Below are positions 16,367-24,642 of a stretch of DNA of 64,000 nucleotides, piece after piece; positions within the stretch are counted from its first letter, which is position 1, and each line of letters opens with the position of its first letter. The stretch covers positions 1 through 64,000 of the forward strand of contig JBOIDR010000004.1 of assembly GCA_050740695.1 (NCBI GenBank), read 5' to 3'. The notes below the pieces were generated by a model. That model was not told the DNA's origin. It was given only the letters and a program-made list of their open reading frames with translations, and made no database searches. The position numbers and the translations under genes are program-made. The stretch comes from JACCXJ01 sp050740695 (GTDB lineage: Bacteria > Pseudomonadota > Gammaproteobacteria > JACCXJ01).

Positions 16367-18262
16367 GTGAGGACGGCGCCGGGACTCGCGCCGGAGCCTC
16401 GGGGTCGTGGCGTGCCCACGTGGCGGGAATGGTTCCTTGCCCTCTGCTCGATCCCCCCGTTTCTTCGCCTTTCGTGGGAGACCCATCGCGGATACGCCAG
16501 CGCCACCGTGGCCCTGCGCCTTTTGCGCGCCGGTGTGCCTATCGCCACCCTGTGGGTTGCCAAGTTGATCATCGACACGGTGGTGGCGGCACGCACGGGA
16601 CAGCCGGACCTGACCCAGCTATGGCTTTTAGTGGGGCTCGAGTTGATCATCGTCGCCATCGGCGAGACGCTGGACAAGGCGTCGACTGCGGTCGAAGGCC
16701 TCTTTGGCGATCTTTGCTCCAACCATATCAGTGAGAAGCTCATACGCCACGCCGCCACGCTCGATCTGCGTCATTTCGAAGACCCCGCGTTTTACGATCA
16801 ACTGGAGCGGGCGCAGCGGCAGACCACGGGTCGGATCGGATTGCTTCCGCAGTTGCTCTCGGTGGGTCAGGACTTGCTGACCCTGGCTTCCCTGGCGGCG
16901 GCTGTTTTCGTATACAGTCCGTGGCTCCTGGCGCTCTTGCTGGCAGCGGTGTTGCCGGGCTTCCTGGGCGAAACCCACTTCAGCTCTCTGGAGTATTCTT
17001 TGCTCTATCGCCGGACGCCCGAACGGCGACAGTTGAACTATCTCCGCTCCCTCTGCGCCGGCGACAAGACGGCCAAAGAGGTCCAGATGTTTGGGCTTGG
17101 TGGGTGGCTGCTGGGACGGTACCGAATGCTCGCCCACCGCTTTTATGAAGAGAACAAGCGGCTGGCGCTGCGTAAGGGAGTCGCCGCGACCGGGCTTTCG
17201 CTGCTGGGGACACTCGGATATTATGCGGCGTACGCCATCATCCTGTGGCGCGGATTTTACGGGATCATCAGCATCGGCACTCTCACGTTTCTGGCTGCCG
17301 CGTTCGCCCGCAGCCGCGCTGTGACGGAACGAGTCCTGTTCACTGCCGGCAACATCTACGAGCAGGGCCTATACGTCCGGGACCTGTTCGATTTCTTTGG
17401 GATGCAACCCACCATCGTGTCCCTGCCCGGCGCGCGACCGGTGCCCGCCCCCATTCTCCAAGGGTTGGATTTCGAGGACATCGGCTTCCAGTATCCGGGC
17501 AGCGACACGTGGGCACTCCGGCATGTGGATCTTCACATCGGTCGCGGAGAGAAGATTGCGTTGGTGGGTGCGAACGCGGCCGGCAAGACTACACTGACCA
17601 AGCTCTTGGCCCGGCTCTATGATCCCACGGAAGGACGCATCCTGCTCGATGGCGTGGACCTGCGCGAATACGACCTCGAATCGCTACGCCGCGCGATCGG
17701 CGTCATCTTTCAGGACTTTGTACGCTACGATCTGCGCTTCGACGAAAACATCGGTGTCGGCCAAATCAGCCAGGTGCAGCAGTACCTCGACGGCCTGGCG
17801 GGGTTATCAAAGAACGGCGCCGACGACTTCTCCAGCGACAACGCCATCGCAGCCGCCGCGGCAAAGTCGCAAGCGGCCGAGCTGGTGCGGCGTTTTCCCT
17901 TCGGATACCGGCAAATACTGGGCCGCCGCTTCGCTGGAGGCATCGAGCTTTCCGGAGGCGAGTGGCAAAAGATCGCGCTGGCCCGCGCTTACATTCGCAG
18001 CGCGCAGATGATGATCTTGGACGAACCGACGGCGGCGCTCGATGCGCGCGCCGAGTATGAAACTTTCAACCGGTTCGCGGAGCTGATGTCGGGACAGACG
18101 GTCCTCTTGATCTCGCACCGCTTCTCCACCGTGCGCATGGCGGACCGCATCGTCGTGCTCCAGCAAGGCAGCATCCTGGAAGAGGGAACACATGCTCAAC
18201 TTTTGGCCCGCAACGGGCTCTATGCCGAGCTCTTCCGGCTTCAGGCGGAAGGTTATCGCTGA
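16367..18262 (+). CDS. ABC half-transporter (membrane and ATPase fused)
   Basis: The N-terminal 340 residues hold about six membrane helices of the exporter fold, and the C-terminal part is an ATPase. Walker A GANAAGKTT is at 401-408, the signature is LSGGEWQKIALARAY, and Walker B is MMILDEPTAALD, followed by LISHRFSTV. Such half-transporters act as dimers and export lipids, peptides or other hydrophobic products. The W after LSGGE is typical of a subgroup often found with peptide or secondary-metabolite genes. The GTG start follows the oxidase by 72 bp, and a methyltransferase follows by four bases, so an operon is likely. No substrate can be named. Confidence 0.9.
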   Translation: MRTAPGLAPEPRGRGVPTWREWFLALCSIPPFLRLSWETHRGYASATVALRLLRAGVPIATLWVAKLIIDTVVAARTGQPDLTQLWLLVGLELIIVAIGETLDKASTAVEGLFGDLCSNHISEKLIRHAATLDLRHFEDPAFYDQLERAQRQTTGRIGLLPQLLSVGQDLLTLASLAAAVFVYSPWLLALLLAAVLPGFLGETHFSSLEYSLLYRRTPERRQLNYLRSLCAGDKTAKEVQMFGLGGWLLGRYRMLAHRFYEENKRLALRKGVAATGLSLLGTLGYYAAYAIILWRGFYGIISIGTLTFLAAAFARSRAVTERVLFTAGNIYEQGLYVRDLFDFFGMQPTIVSLPGARPVPAPILQGLDFEDIGFQYPGSDTWALRHVDLHIGRGEKIALVGANAAGKTTLTKLLARLYDPTEGRILLDGVDLREYDLESLRRAIGVIFQDFVRYDLRFDENIGVGQISQVQQYLDGLAGLSKNGADDFSSDNAIAAAAAKSQAAELVRRFPFGYRQILGRRFAGGIELSGGEWQKIALARAYIRSAQMMILDEPTAALDARAEYETFNRFAELMSGQTVLLISHRFSTVRMADRIVVLQQGSILEEGTHAQLLARNGLYAELFRLQAEGYR

Positions 18263-18266
18263 ACAG

Positions 18267-19031
18267 ATGATCCCTAGCTTTGACGCCGTCGCGCCCACCT
18301 TCGAACGCTACCGCGCGCTGCCCCGGGGCGTGCCGGAGGCCATCCGTTCGGCCATATTGGAGGCTACGCGAAACCAACCACCCGCGCGCGTGCTGGACCT
18401 GGGAGCCGGAACCGGTCGGATCGGCAAGGCCTTCGTGGCGGCCGACGACTTTTACGTCGGCGTCGACGCGTCTTTGAGAATGCTACAGGAATTTCTGCTG
18501 AGCACCCGCAGACCTTGTCTGGCGCAGGCGGACGGACAACGGTTGCCGTTTCGTGACGGCGCTTTCGATGTTGTGATGCTCATGCAGGTGTTGGGCGGTG
18601 CTGGAAATTGGCGCGGGCTTCTTAGCGAAGCCCGGCGCCTCCTGCGGCCCGAAGGAGCGGTGGTGGTAGGACACCGGGTGGCTCCGGCGGACGGCGTCGA
18701 TGCGCAACTGAAGAAACGGCTGGCGGCCATCCTCGAAACAATGGGTGTTCAACGGCACCAGGGAAAACAAGTCCGTGACCAAGCGCTGGCATGGCTGGGA
18801 TCCTCCGCGGCTCCCCGGCTCAGTCTCCGGGCGGCAACATGGGAGCGAAACCCAACCCCGCGAGAATTTCTCGTTCGCCACCGCACCGGCGCGCGCTTCG
18901 CCGCGCTGCCGGATGTGGTCCGGGACGAGGCGTTGCAGAAATTGAGCGTTTGGGCAGAAAAGACCTTTGGTTCGCTCGATGCCGCCTCTAGAGAGGAGCA
19001 CAGTTATGAGATCGACGTATACCGATTTTAA
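18267..19031 (+). CDS. SAM-dependent methyltransferase
   Basis: A class I methyltransferase of 254 residues. Motif I VLDLGAGTGRIG is near residue 45, acidic motif II VGVDAS follows, then QADGQRLPFRDGAFDVVM and LLRPEGAVVVG. These form the SAM-binding Rossmann fold of the Methyltransf_11 type, usually acting on small molecules. The ATG at 18267 lies just after the ABC transporter stop. A longer frame upstream overlaps the transporter and lacks family sequence. It is probably cotranscribed with the transporter, and together they may modify and export one product, which is an inference. Confidence 0.85.
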   Translation: MIPSFDAVAPTFERYRALPRGVPEAIRSAILEATRNQPPARVLDLGAGTGRIGKAFVAADDFYVGVDASLRMLQEFLLSTRRPCLAQADGQRLPFRDGAFDVVMLMQVLGGAGNWRGLLSEARRLLRPEGAVVVGHRVAPADGVDAQLKKRLAAILETMGVQRHQGKQVRDQALAWLGSSAAPRLSLRAATWERNPTPREFLVRHRTGARFAALPDVVRDEALQKLSVWAEKTFGSLDAASREEHSYEIDVYRF

Positions 19032-19079
19032 CGCGGTTCTTCAGCAGGCACTAACGGCGAAACAGTCTGGATACTTACG

Positions 19080-19200
19080 TTGTTCCCTTTCCCTGGCAGG
19101 GGGAGGGCGAGGGTGCGGCTGGTGTGGAGCGGGGGAGTGAGTTTCCGATCCCCTCCCCTGCGGAGCGGGGGAGGGCTAGGGTGGGGGTAAAGGCGCCACG
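19080..19200. repeat. Dispersed GC-rich palindromic repeat
   Basis: Two palindromic arms (CCCTGGCAGGGGGAGGGCGAGGG, and a CCCTCCCCTGCGGAGCGGGG type arm followed by GAGGGCTAGGGTGGGGGT) lie in the 250-bp space between the methyltransferase and the molybdenum storage genes. The same family occurs at 25.9, 26.8, 35.3 and 37.5-37.9 kb. It separates the storage genes from the operon upstream. Confidence 0.75.
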
Positions 19201-19280
19201 GCCGGAACACGGCTTGATCAGCCCGCCAAGGCCTGACCCCCACCGCATACAATGTCGATATCTTTCGCCAGGAACCATCG

Positions 19281-20120
19281 ATGATGGAAATAGATAACCA
19301 TACCCTGATTTCCGGGCTCGGCAAGCAACTGCTGGACAGCTCGCTCAACGACGCGGCGCTGATGCAGGCGACCGAGGGCACACAAGACTACACCATCCTG
19401 CCCTGGGTCAACGTAGTCAAGATCGGCGGCCAGAGCATCATGGATCGCGGCCGGAACGCAGTTTATCCATTAGTCGAAGAGATCGTCGCGAACCTCGGAC
19501 GGCACAAGATGATCCTGGGGACGGGAGCCGGTACTCGGGCCCGCCACATCTACAGCCTGGCCATCGATCTCGGCCTCCCCACGGGCGTCCTCACGGTGCT
19601 GGGAACGGCAGTGGCCTGGCAAAACGCGCAGATGCTCCATTATTTGCTGGCGCAACATGGAATTCCGTTCGTCGATCCGGAAGGGTTTGGAACCATGCCG
19701 CATTATTTGATGGAGAGAAACGCGGTGGTCTGCCAGGGCATGCCTCCTTACAAGCTCTGGGAGCCAAACCCGGTGAAGGGCCGCATTCCGCCGCAGCGCA
19801 CCGATACGGGATGCTTCCTCATCGCGGAGGTCTTTGGCGCGCGCAAGATGATCTACGTGAAGGATGAAGACGGGCTCTACACCGCCGATCCGAAGAAAGA
19901 CCCCGGCAGCAACTATATCCCTAGGATTAGCGTGCAAGAGCTGCTGGCCCGTGATCTGGACGATCTGATCGTGGAACGCGCGGTGCTGGAATTCATGGTG
20001 CGAGCCCGCCATATCAGAGAAATTCAATTCATCAACGGGCTTAAGCCCGGCCAACTGACTAGAGCCCTCGACGGCGAGCCGGTAGGCACCGTCATTTACC
20101 ACGACGGAGGCGAGAAATGA
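19281..20120 (+). CDS. mosB: Molybdenum storage protein, beta-like subunit
   Basis: MoSto is a cytoplasmic hexamer of two related subunits that uses ATP to pack molybdate or tungstate as polyoxometalate clusters in its cavity. The 279-residue protein has the amino acid kinase fold: VVKIGGQSIMDRG, GTGAGTRARHIYSLA and YVKDEDGLYTADPKKDPG. It also carries the MoSto-specific stretches GMPPYKLWEPNP and EIQFINGLKPGQLTRAL. Similarity to UMP kinases is only through the fold, and the HIYSLAIDLGLPTGVL segment is typical of MoSto. KLW and KDEDGLYTADP resemble the Azotobacter beta subunit more than alpha. It overlaps the next gene by ATGA. Confidence 0.85.
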   Translation: MMEIDNHTLISGLGKQLLDSSLNDAALMQATEGTQDYTILPWVNVVKIGGQSIMDRGRNAVYPLVEEIVANLGRHKMILGTGAGTRARHIYSLAIDLGLPTGVLTVLGTAVAWQNAQMLHYLLAQHGIPFVDPEGFGTMPHYLMERNAVVCQGMPPYKLWEPNPVKGRIPPQRTDTGCFLIAEVFGARKMIYVKDEDGLYTADPKKDPGSNYIPRISVQELLARDLDDLIVERAVLEFMVRARHIREIQFINGLKPGQLTRALDGEPVGTVIYHDGGEK

Positions 20121-20938
20121 GCCTAGATCGACTCGGGGCCCAACATGTGCACTCACGCCTGATGCGGGAATCGTTGGTCGACAAGAACCTGCTGGCCCGA
20201 ATCGAGTCGCAGGTTTCCGCCATTCTGCCCGATGCGAACGTGATCCAAATCGGCGGCCGCTCCATTATGGACCGCGGCCGCTCCGCGCTCTTGCCTTTGC
20301 TGGACGAGATCGTCGCCAACCAGCCGCGGCACCAGATGATCATCGGCGTCGGGGCAGGCATCCGCTCGAGACACATTTTTTCAGTTGGTCTCGACCTGGG
20401 TCTTCCCACCGGTGCTCTTGCGGCGCTCTGCGCCAAAGATGCCGCGCAAAACGCCTACATGGTTTCCTGCCTCTTGGCGAAGCACGGCTTTGTGTACCTG
20501 GAAGCGCCGTTTGTCGTGCAGCTACTTCCCGCCATGCTGGCGGCGGCGCGAGGTGCCGTGTTCAACGGGATCCCGCCCTATTCGCTGTGGGAGCATCCGC
20601 CGTCCGTGGGCAAGTTGCCGCCCCATGGCAGTGATGCCGGCTCCTATCTGGTCGCCGAGGTCTTCGGAGCACGCAGCATGATCTTCCTGAAGGACGTTGA
20701 CGGCCTGTACACCGCCGACCCGAAAACCGACTCCCACGCAGAGCTGATCCCGGAGATCCGCGCCGGGGAACTGATCCGCAGGAAACTTCCCACTCTCCCC
20801 ATCGAGCCCTCGGTCTTGGAGTTGCTGACCCGGGCTAAGCTGGCCCGAAGTATTCGCATTGTGAACGGCCTCGTACCCGGCAACCTCTCCCGTACTCTGG
20901 CCGGCGGGCCGCCGGTAGGCACCGTGATCCGCGAGTGA
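20117..20938 (+). CDS. mosA: Molybdenum storage protein, alpha-like subunit
   Basis: The second MoSto subunit has 273 residues and the same amino acid kinase fold: VIQIGGRSIMDRGRSALLPL, GVGAGIRSRHIFSVGLDLGL, FLKDVDGLYTADPKTDS and IVNGLVPGNLSRTLAGG. In the Azotobacter protein the alpha subunit binds ATP and drives cluster formation, and the RSRHIFSVGLDLGLP segment here resembles alpha. Which gene is alpha and which is beta should be checked by alignment. Overlap with the preceding gene indicates coupled synthesis of the heteromer. The modABCE operon lies about 7 kb away on the opposite strand, so molybdenum uptake and storage are neighbours. Confidence 0.83.
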   Translation: MSLDRLGAQHVHSRLMRESLVDKNLLARIESQVSAILPDANVIQIGGRSIMDRGRSALLPLLDEIVANQPRHQMIIGVGAGIRSRHIFSVGLDLGLPTGALAALCAKDAAQNAYMVSCLLAKHGFVYLEAPFVVQLLPAMLAAARGAVFNGIPPYSLWEHPPSVGKLPPHGSDAGSYLVAEVFGARSMIFLKDVDGLYTADPKTDSHAELIPEIRAGELIRRKLPTLPIEPSVLELLTRAKLARSIRIVNGLVPGNLSRTLAGGPPVGTVIRE

Positions 20939-20944
20939 GTGAAG

Positions 20945-21094
20945 GGCACAACGCGCGTCGCCGCCCTTCCGCGAGCCCCAGTGCTCGCGGCGTTGTCGTT
21001 GGTGATGAGTTTGTGGTGAATGAATCTACGCGCTCTCGGGAGCTCGCGTTGCGCCCTCGGCGGGCTTGCGACGATCGTTTCACAACCTCTGAGA
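20945..21094 (-). pseudogene. Decayed Mop/TOBE-domain fragment
   Basis: On the minus strand, a segment with CACCAACGACAACGCCGCGAGC and then GGGCTCGCGGA closely matches the DNA of the second Mop domain of modE near 9700-9730 (ITNDSAASLGLA). After a one-base correction it reads NAASLGLAEG, and further upstream VNTAV recalls VNTEV in modE. It is frameshifted, has no start, and is probably the remains of a molybdate-binding protein or domain next to the storage genes. Confidence 0.5.
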
Positions 21095-21685
21095 TCACCG
21101 CGGTGTTGACAACTGCGGCGACGGGGTGGTCATCTGCCCGGCCTCCTGCGGCCGCACGAGGTGCGGGTCGAAGCGGTTGGTGACGTTGACCACCAAGAAA
21201 AACAGGACCAGGGCCATGAAGACCCCGACGGCCAGGCTGACCGACAAGGTCGCTCGGAACAGATGACCGTTGATGATGACGTTGACGAGGATGAACGGGA
21301 AGGTGACGACATTGAAGAAGCCTTGTACCAAGGGCACGCCGATCAAGTTGCCGATGCTGATGATGCCGAGCGCCACGAAGATGGCGAGGCCGAACCCCGC
21401 ACCGATGCCGGCGAAGGCCGTCAAGAGCTGCGTCGCGCGGTGGGCGACCCCGCGCGCCCACAGGACGGCGAGTATGATCCCAGAGGACATGGCGGTGTCG
21501 GTCAGCGCCATCAAGAAAGAGGGGAAGAGGTCATTCTCGAACTGCTCTACGCCGAAACGCGCCAGCAGGTAGGCAGAGAGCATGGCGGCCAAGAGGCCGT
21601 ACGAAGTAGGCAGGTGCTGCGGGCCCTTTTCCAGGACGAAAATGCCGCGGTAGGTATTGAACAGGTTTACGGTGGTGGCAAACAT
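21095..21685 (-). CDS. Multi-pass membrane protein of unknown function
   Basis: A 196-residue protein with about five hydrophobic helices (LLAAMLSAYLLARF, GIILAVLWARGV, LAIFVALGIISIGNLIGVPL, VVTFPFILVNVII, VSLAVGVFMALVLFFLVVNV). It has no recognised family motif. The C-terminal tail is short and polar, ending in threonine and proline. The number and spacing of helices would suit a small permease or accessory subunit. It lies alone, converging on the molybdenum storage genes with the decayed Mop fragment between. No function is claimed. Confidence 0.65.
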   Translation of the reverse strand: MFATTVNLFNTYRGIFVLEKGPQHLPTSYGLLAAMLSAYLLARFGVEQFENDLFPSFLMALTDTAMSSGIILAVLWARGVAHRATQLLTAFAGIGAGFGLAIFVALGIISIGNLIGVPLVQGFFNVVTFPFILVNVIINGHLFRATLSVSLAVGVFMALVLFFLVVNVTNRFDPHLVRPQEAGQMTTPSPQLSTPR

Positions 21686-21818
21686 TGGAGTCGACTCGAA
21701 ATAAGCATGTTGTTCAAATCCGGCTCGCGAGGGGTTGATATCTCGTGAACGCCGGAGCGGAGGTGTTTCGGTTCACGTGTCCCGGCCTTTTTACACTTCA
21801 ACTATTTGTTTTTTTTCG

Positions 21819-22883
21819 TCAATTGGGCTCTGGACGCGGCGTCGTGGCGGTCGATGCCGGAAGCCGCGGCAGCGTCACCGTGAGCGGCGGATCGGCGTCG
21901 AGGCTCCTGAGGAAGGTCGCGATGCTCGCGGCGTCCGCGAGGCTCAGCTTGGTGCCGAGCTGGGTGTCGGCCATGATCTGTACGGCCTCCTCCAGGGTCC
22001 AGACCGAGCCGTCGTGGAAATAAGGCGCGGTCAGGGCGATGTTACGCAGGCTCGGGACCTTGAACACGAAGCGATGGGCCTCGTCCTTGGTGACCTCGAA
22101 GCGGCCCGCGTCGGTGAGGCCCTCGGGTGCCCGAATGACACCGAATTTCTGGAACGACCCGCCGCCCAGGGTCGCGCCGTTGTGGCAGCCGGTGCAACCG
22201 ACGGCGACGAACTTGTAGAGCCCCGCGTGCTCCTCGGGGGTCAAGGCCGTGGCGTCACCGGCGACGAAGCGGTCCAGGCGCCCCGGGGTGATGAGCGTGC
22301 GCTCGAAGGCCGCGATGGCTCGCGCCACGTTGGCGTAGCTAAAGGGCGTGGCATCGCCGGGGAAGGCGGCCCGGAACTGCTCCGGGTAGGCGGGGATGCT
22401 CTGCAGGCGCTTGAGCACGAGCGTTTCGGAGGAGGCCATTCCACCGGGGTTCGAGATGGGCTGCGCCGCCTGGTCCTCGACATCGGCCGCTCCGCCGTCC
22501 CAAGACTGGGCCACGTGCAGCGCGGCGTTCAAAACCGTTGGTGCGTTACGGCCCCCCACCTGCCAGCGGTGGCCGATCGAGGTAGACAGCCCGTCGTCAC
22601 CACCGCTCGCTAGGTGATGGCACGAGGCGCAGGCGATGAAGCCGCTCTTGGATAGCCTGGGTTCGAAGAACAGCGCCTTGCCGAGCTCGACCTTCGCGGG
22701 TGTAACCGGATTCTGCGGGTTTTCCGCCACCTGCGGCAGGAGTCCGAAGTAGCCCTTGGCCTCTGCGGGCGTGATCGCGGGTGCCGCGACCTCCGGCTCC
22801 CCGAGGAACAGCCGGCCCACCACCACCCCCGCGACGACGATGGCCGCCGTGCCCAGGAGCCAGGTGCGTAAGTTCCTTGTCAT
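21819..22883 (-). CDS. Di-heme cytochrome c peroxidase family protein
   Basis: These periplasmic enzymes reduce hydrogen peroxide or oxidise other substrates with two c-type hemes. CASCH at 85-89 and CTGCH at 230-234 are the attachment sites. A membrane-anchored or cleaved N-terminal helix (LLGTAAIVVAGVVVGRLFL) directs export. Typical segments PVTPAKVELGKALFFEPRLSKSG, GGRNAPTVLNAALH and VPSLRNIALTAPYFHDGSVWTLEEAV are present. At 354 residues it has the normal size. It lies close to a second, distinct peroxidase gene on the opposite strand. The two are divergent with about 410 bp between. Confidence 0.93.
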   Translation of the reverse strand: MTRNLRTWLLGTAAIVVAGVVVGRLFLGEPEVAAPAITPAEAKGYFGLLPQVAENPQNPVTPAKVELGKALFFEPRLSKSGFIACASCHHLASGGDDGLSTSIGHRWQVGGRNAPTVLNAALHVAQSWDGGAADVEDQAAQPISNPGGMASSETLVLKRLQSIPAYPEQFRAAFPGDATPFSYANVARAIAAFERTLITPGRLDRFVAGDATALTPEEHAGLYKFVAVGCTGCHNGATLGGGSFQKFGVIRAPEGLTDAGRFEVTKDEAHRFVFKVPSLRNIALTAPYFHDGSVWTLEEAVQIMADTQLGTKLSLADAASIATFLRSLDADPPLTVTLPRLPASTATTPRPEPN

Positions 22884-23294
22884 GCCCGCTTTTTTCGTTA
22901 CTTTCTGCGTGGCGCCGGTTCCGGGCCCCGATCGGAGGCCGGGGTGCTCGCGTCTTGTGGGCGCTCACCTTATGGTCGATCATGATAGCAGCGGCCTGAT
23001 GTTCATGCCACCCGGGTGTCCCGGGGCGGCGCCACTTCGCCCAGGAAGGAGGTACGCCCTTGCTGCACTGCGAGGAAGGCGCTGAACCGTCCATTGCAGC
23101 GCCGTATCGCGGTTCGGGCGTGAACGGGGAGGAATCGAAAACTCGGGAGGGCGCACTATACTAGAGGTTGGAGCGAGTGGATCGGCGTGGATCGGTCTAA
23201 GCGGCCGGACACCCTGGAGAGTGACCACGAGAGGCGGGAGGGCCATGACGTGGGAGCTCGCCTAGTTGACTCATCCGCCTGAGGGGGATCCGCA

Positions 23295-24626
23295 ATGCAG
23301 TACCGAAGAATGGGAAATCCAACGGCTCTTGTGACACTTACTGTTGTACTTCCCCTGTTGGGGGCTTGTGATGCGGTGTGGCAGGGGGGGTCGGACGGGC
23401 CGCGTGGAGCCCACGGCGCCCTCGATATGGGTGCGCAGACGATCCTCCTCGATAGTCTCCTTCCCGAGCATGACGTGACCCAGCCCCCGCCGGGTGTCGA
23501 TCCGCACATCTGGCGACAGGTCGTGATCCCCGCCGACAACCCCATGAAGCCGGAACGGGTGGCACTCGGCAAGAAGCTGTACTTCGACCCCCGCTTGTCC
23601 AAAGACGGCACGGTGGCCTGCGCGACGTGCCACGATGTCAGCCGCGGCTTTACCGACCAGCGCCCGGTGTCGGAAGGTGTCGGCGGCGCCCTGGGCAAGC
23701 GCAACGCCCCGACCACGATGAACGCCTTTCTGATGCAAAGCCTGTTTCTCGACGGTCGTGCCCCAAGCCTCGAGGCACAGGCGAAATTGCCCATCCTCAA
23801 CCCGATCGAGATGGCTCATCCGAACGAGCAGGTGGCGCTCGCGGCGATCGCCGACGATCCAACGTACAAGCAGATGTTCTCCTTTGCCTATGGACGTGGC
23901 CCGAACTACGAGGACCTCGGGCGGGCCATCGCCGCCTTCGAGCGTACCTTGGTGTTTCTCGATGCGCCCTTCGACCGCTTCCTGGCGGGCCAGACGGAGG
24001 CCATCTCGGAAGAGGCCGCGCGCGGCTGGGTGCTCTTCAACGGCAAGGGGCGTTGCATGAGCTGTCACCAGTTGAACCCCTCGAACCCCATCGGTACCGA
24101 CCACCGATTTCACAACATCGGGGTGGCGGCGCGCAAGCAAAACTTCGAAGCATTAGCGAGCCAGGCGCTCCAAGCCCTGGGGAAGCAAGGGGGCGTGCAG
24201 GCGGTAGACCGCCTGGCCCTGCAGACCGATCTGTCGGAGCTCGGTCGGTTCCTGGTCACCAAGGACCGCGCCGACATCGGCGCCTTCAAGACCATGCAGT
24301 TGCGCAATATCGCCCTGACCGGTCCCTACATGCATGACGGATCCATGAAGACCCTGTGGGATGTGATGGATCACTACAACAAAGGCGGAGAGCCAAATCC
24401 GTTTCTGGACGGCGGCATCGAACCGTTGGCCCTGAATGAAGAGGAAATCGATGCCCTGGTGGAATTCATGTTTGCGCTGACCGATGCACGGTTCGCCGAG
24501 CAAAACCAGCGCGCCTTCAGGGAACAGCGCAAGCTGGCCGGCACCGAGCGCCCCTTCCGCGACACGGCGATGGCGGAACGTGAGATCTTCCCATTCGAGG
24601 AGCGGGTCATGGGCAGGGTCCGATAG
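23295..24626 (+). CDS. Di-heme cytochrome c peroxidase / MauG-like lipoprotein
   Basis: A lipobox LLGAC at 21-25 predicts a lipid-anchored periplasmic protein. Heme sites are CATCH at 109-113 and CMSCH at 254-258. The segments LGKKLYFDPRLSKDG, GKRNAPTTMNAFL and LRNIALTGPYMHDGSMKTLWDVMDHY place it in the bacterial di-heme peroxidase/MauG group. At 443 residues it is longer than the first peroxidase, mainly between the hemes and at the C-terminus. A Tat-exported phosphoesterase and a monoheme cytochrome follow on the same strand, suggesting a shared periplasmic redox function. Confidence 0.92.
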   Translation: MQYRRMGNPTALVTLTVVLPLLGACDAVWQGGSDGPRGAHGALDMGAQTILLDSLLPEHDVTQPPPGVDPHIWRQVVIPADNPMKPERVALGKKLYFDPRLSKDGTVACATCHDVSRGFTDQRPVSEGVGGALGKRNAPTTMNAFLMQSLFLDGRAPSLEAQAKLPILNPIEMAHPNEQVALAAIADDPTYKQMFSFAYGRGPNYEDLGRAIAAFERTLVFLDAPFDRFLAGQTEAISEEAARGWVLFNGKGRCMSCHQLNPSNPIGTDHRFHNIGVAARKQNFEALASQALQALGKQGGVQAVDRLALQTDLSELGRFLVTKDRADIGAFKTMQLRNIALTGPYMHDGSMKTLWDVMDHYNKGGEPNPFLDGGIEPLALNEEEIDALVEFMFALTDARFAEQNQRAFREQRKLAGTERPFRDTAMAEREIFPFEERVMGRVR

Positions 24627-24642
24627 GTGTGGAGAAAAGAGC

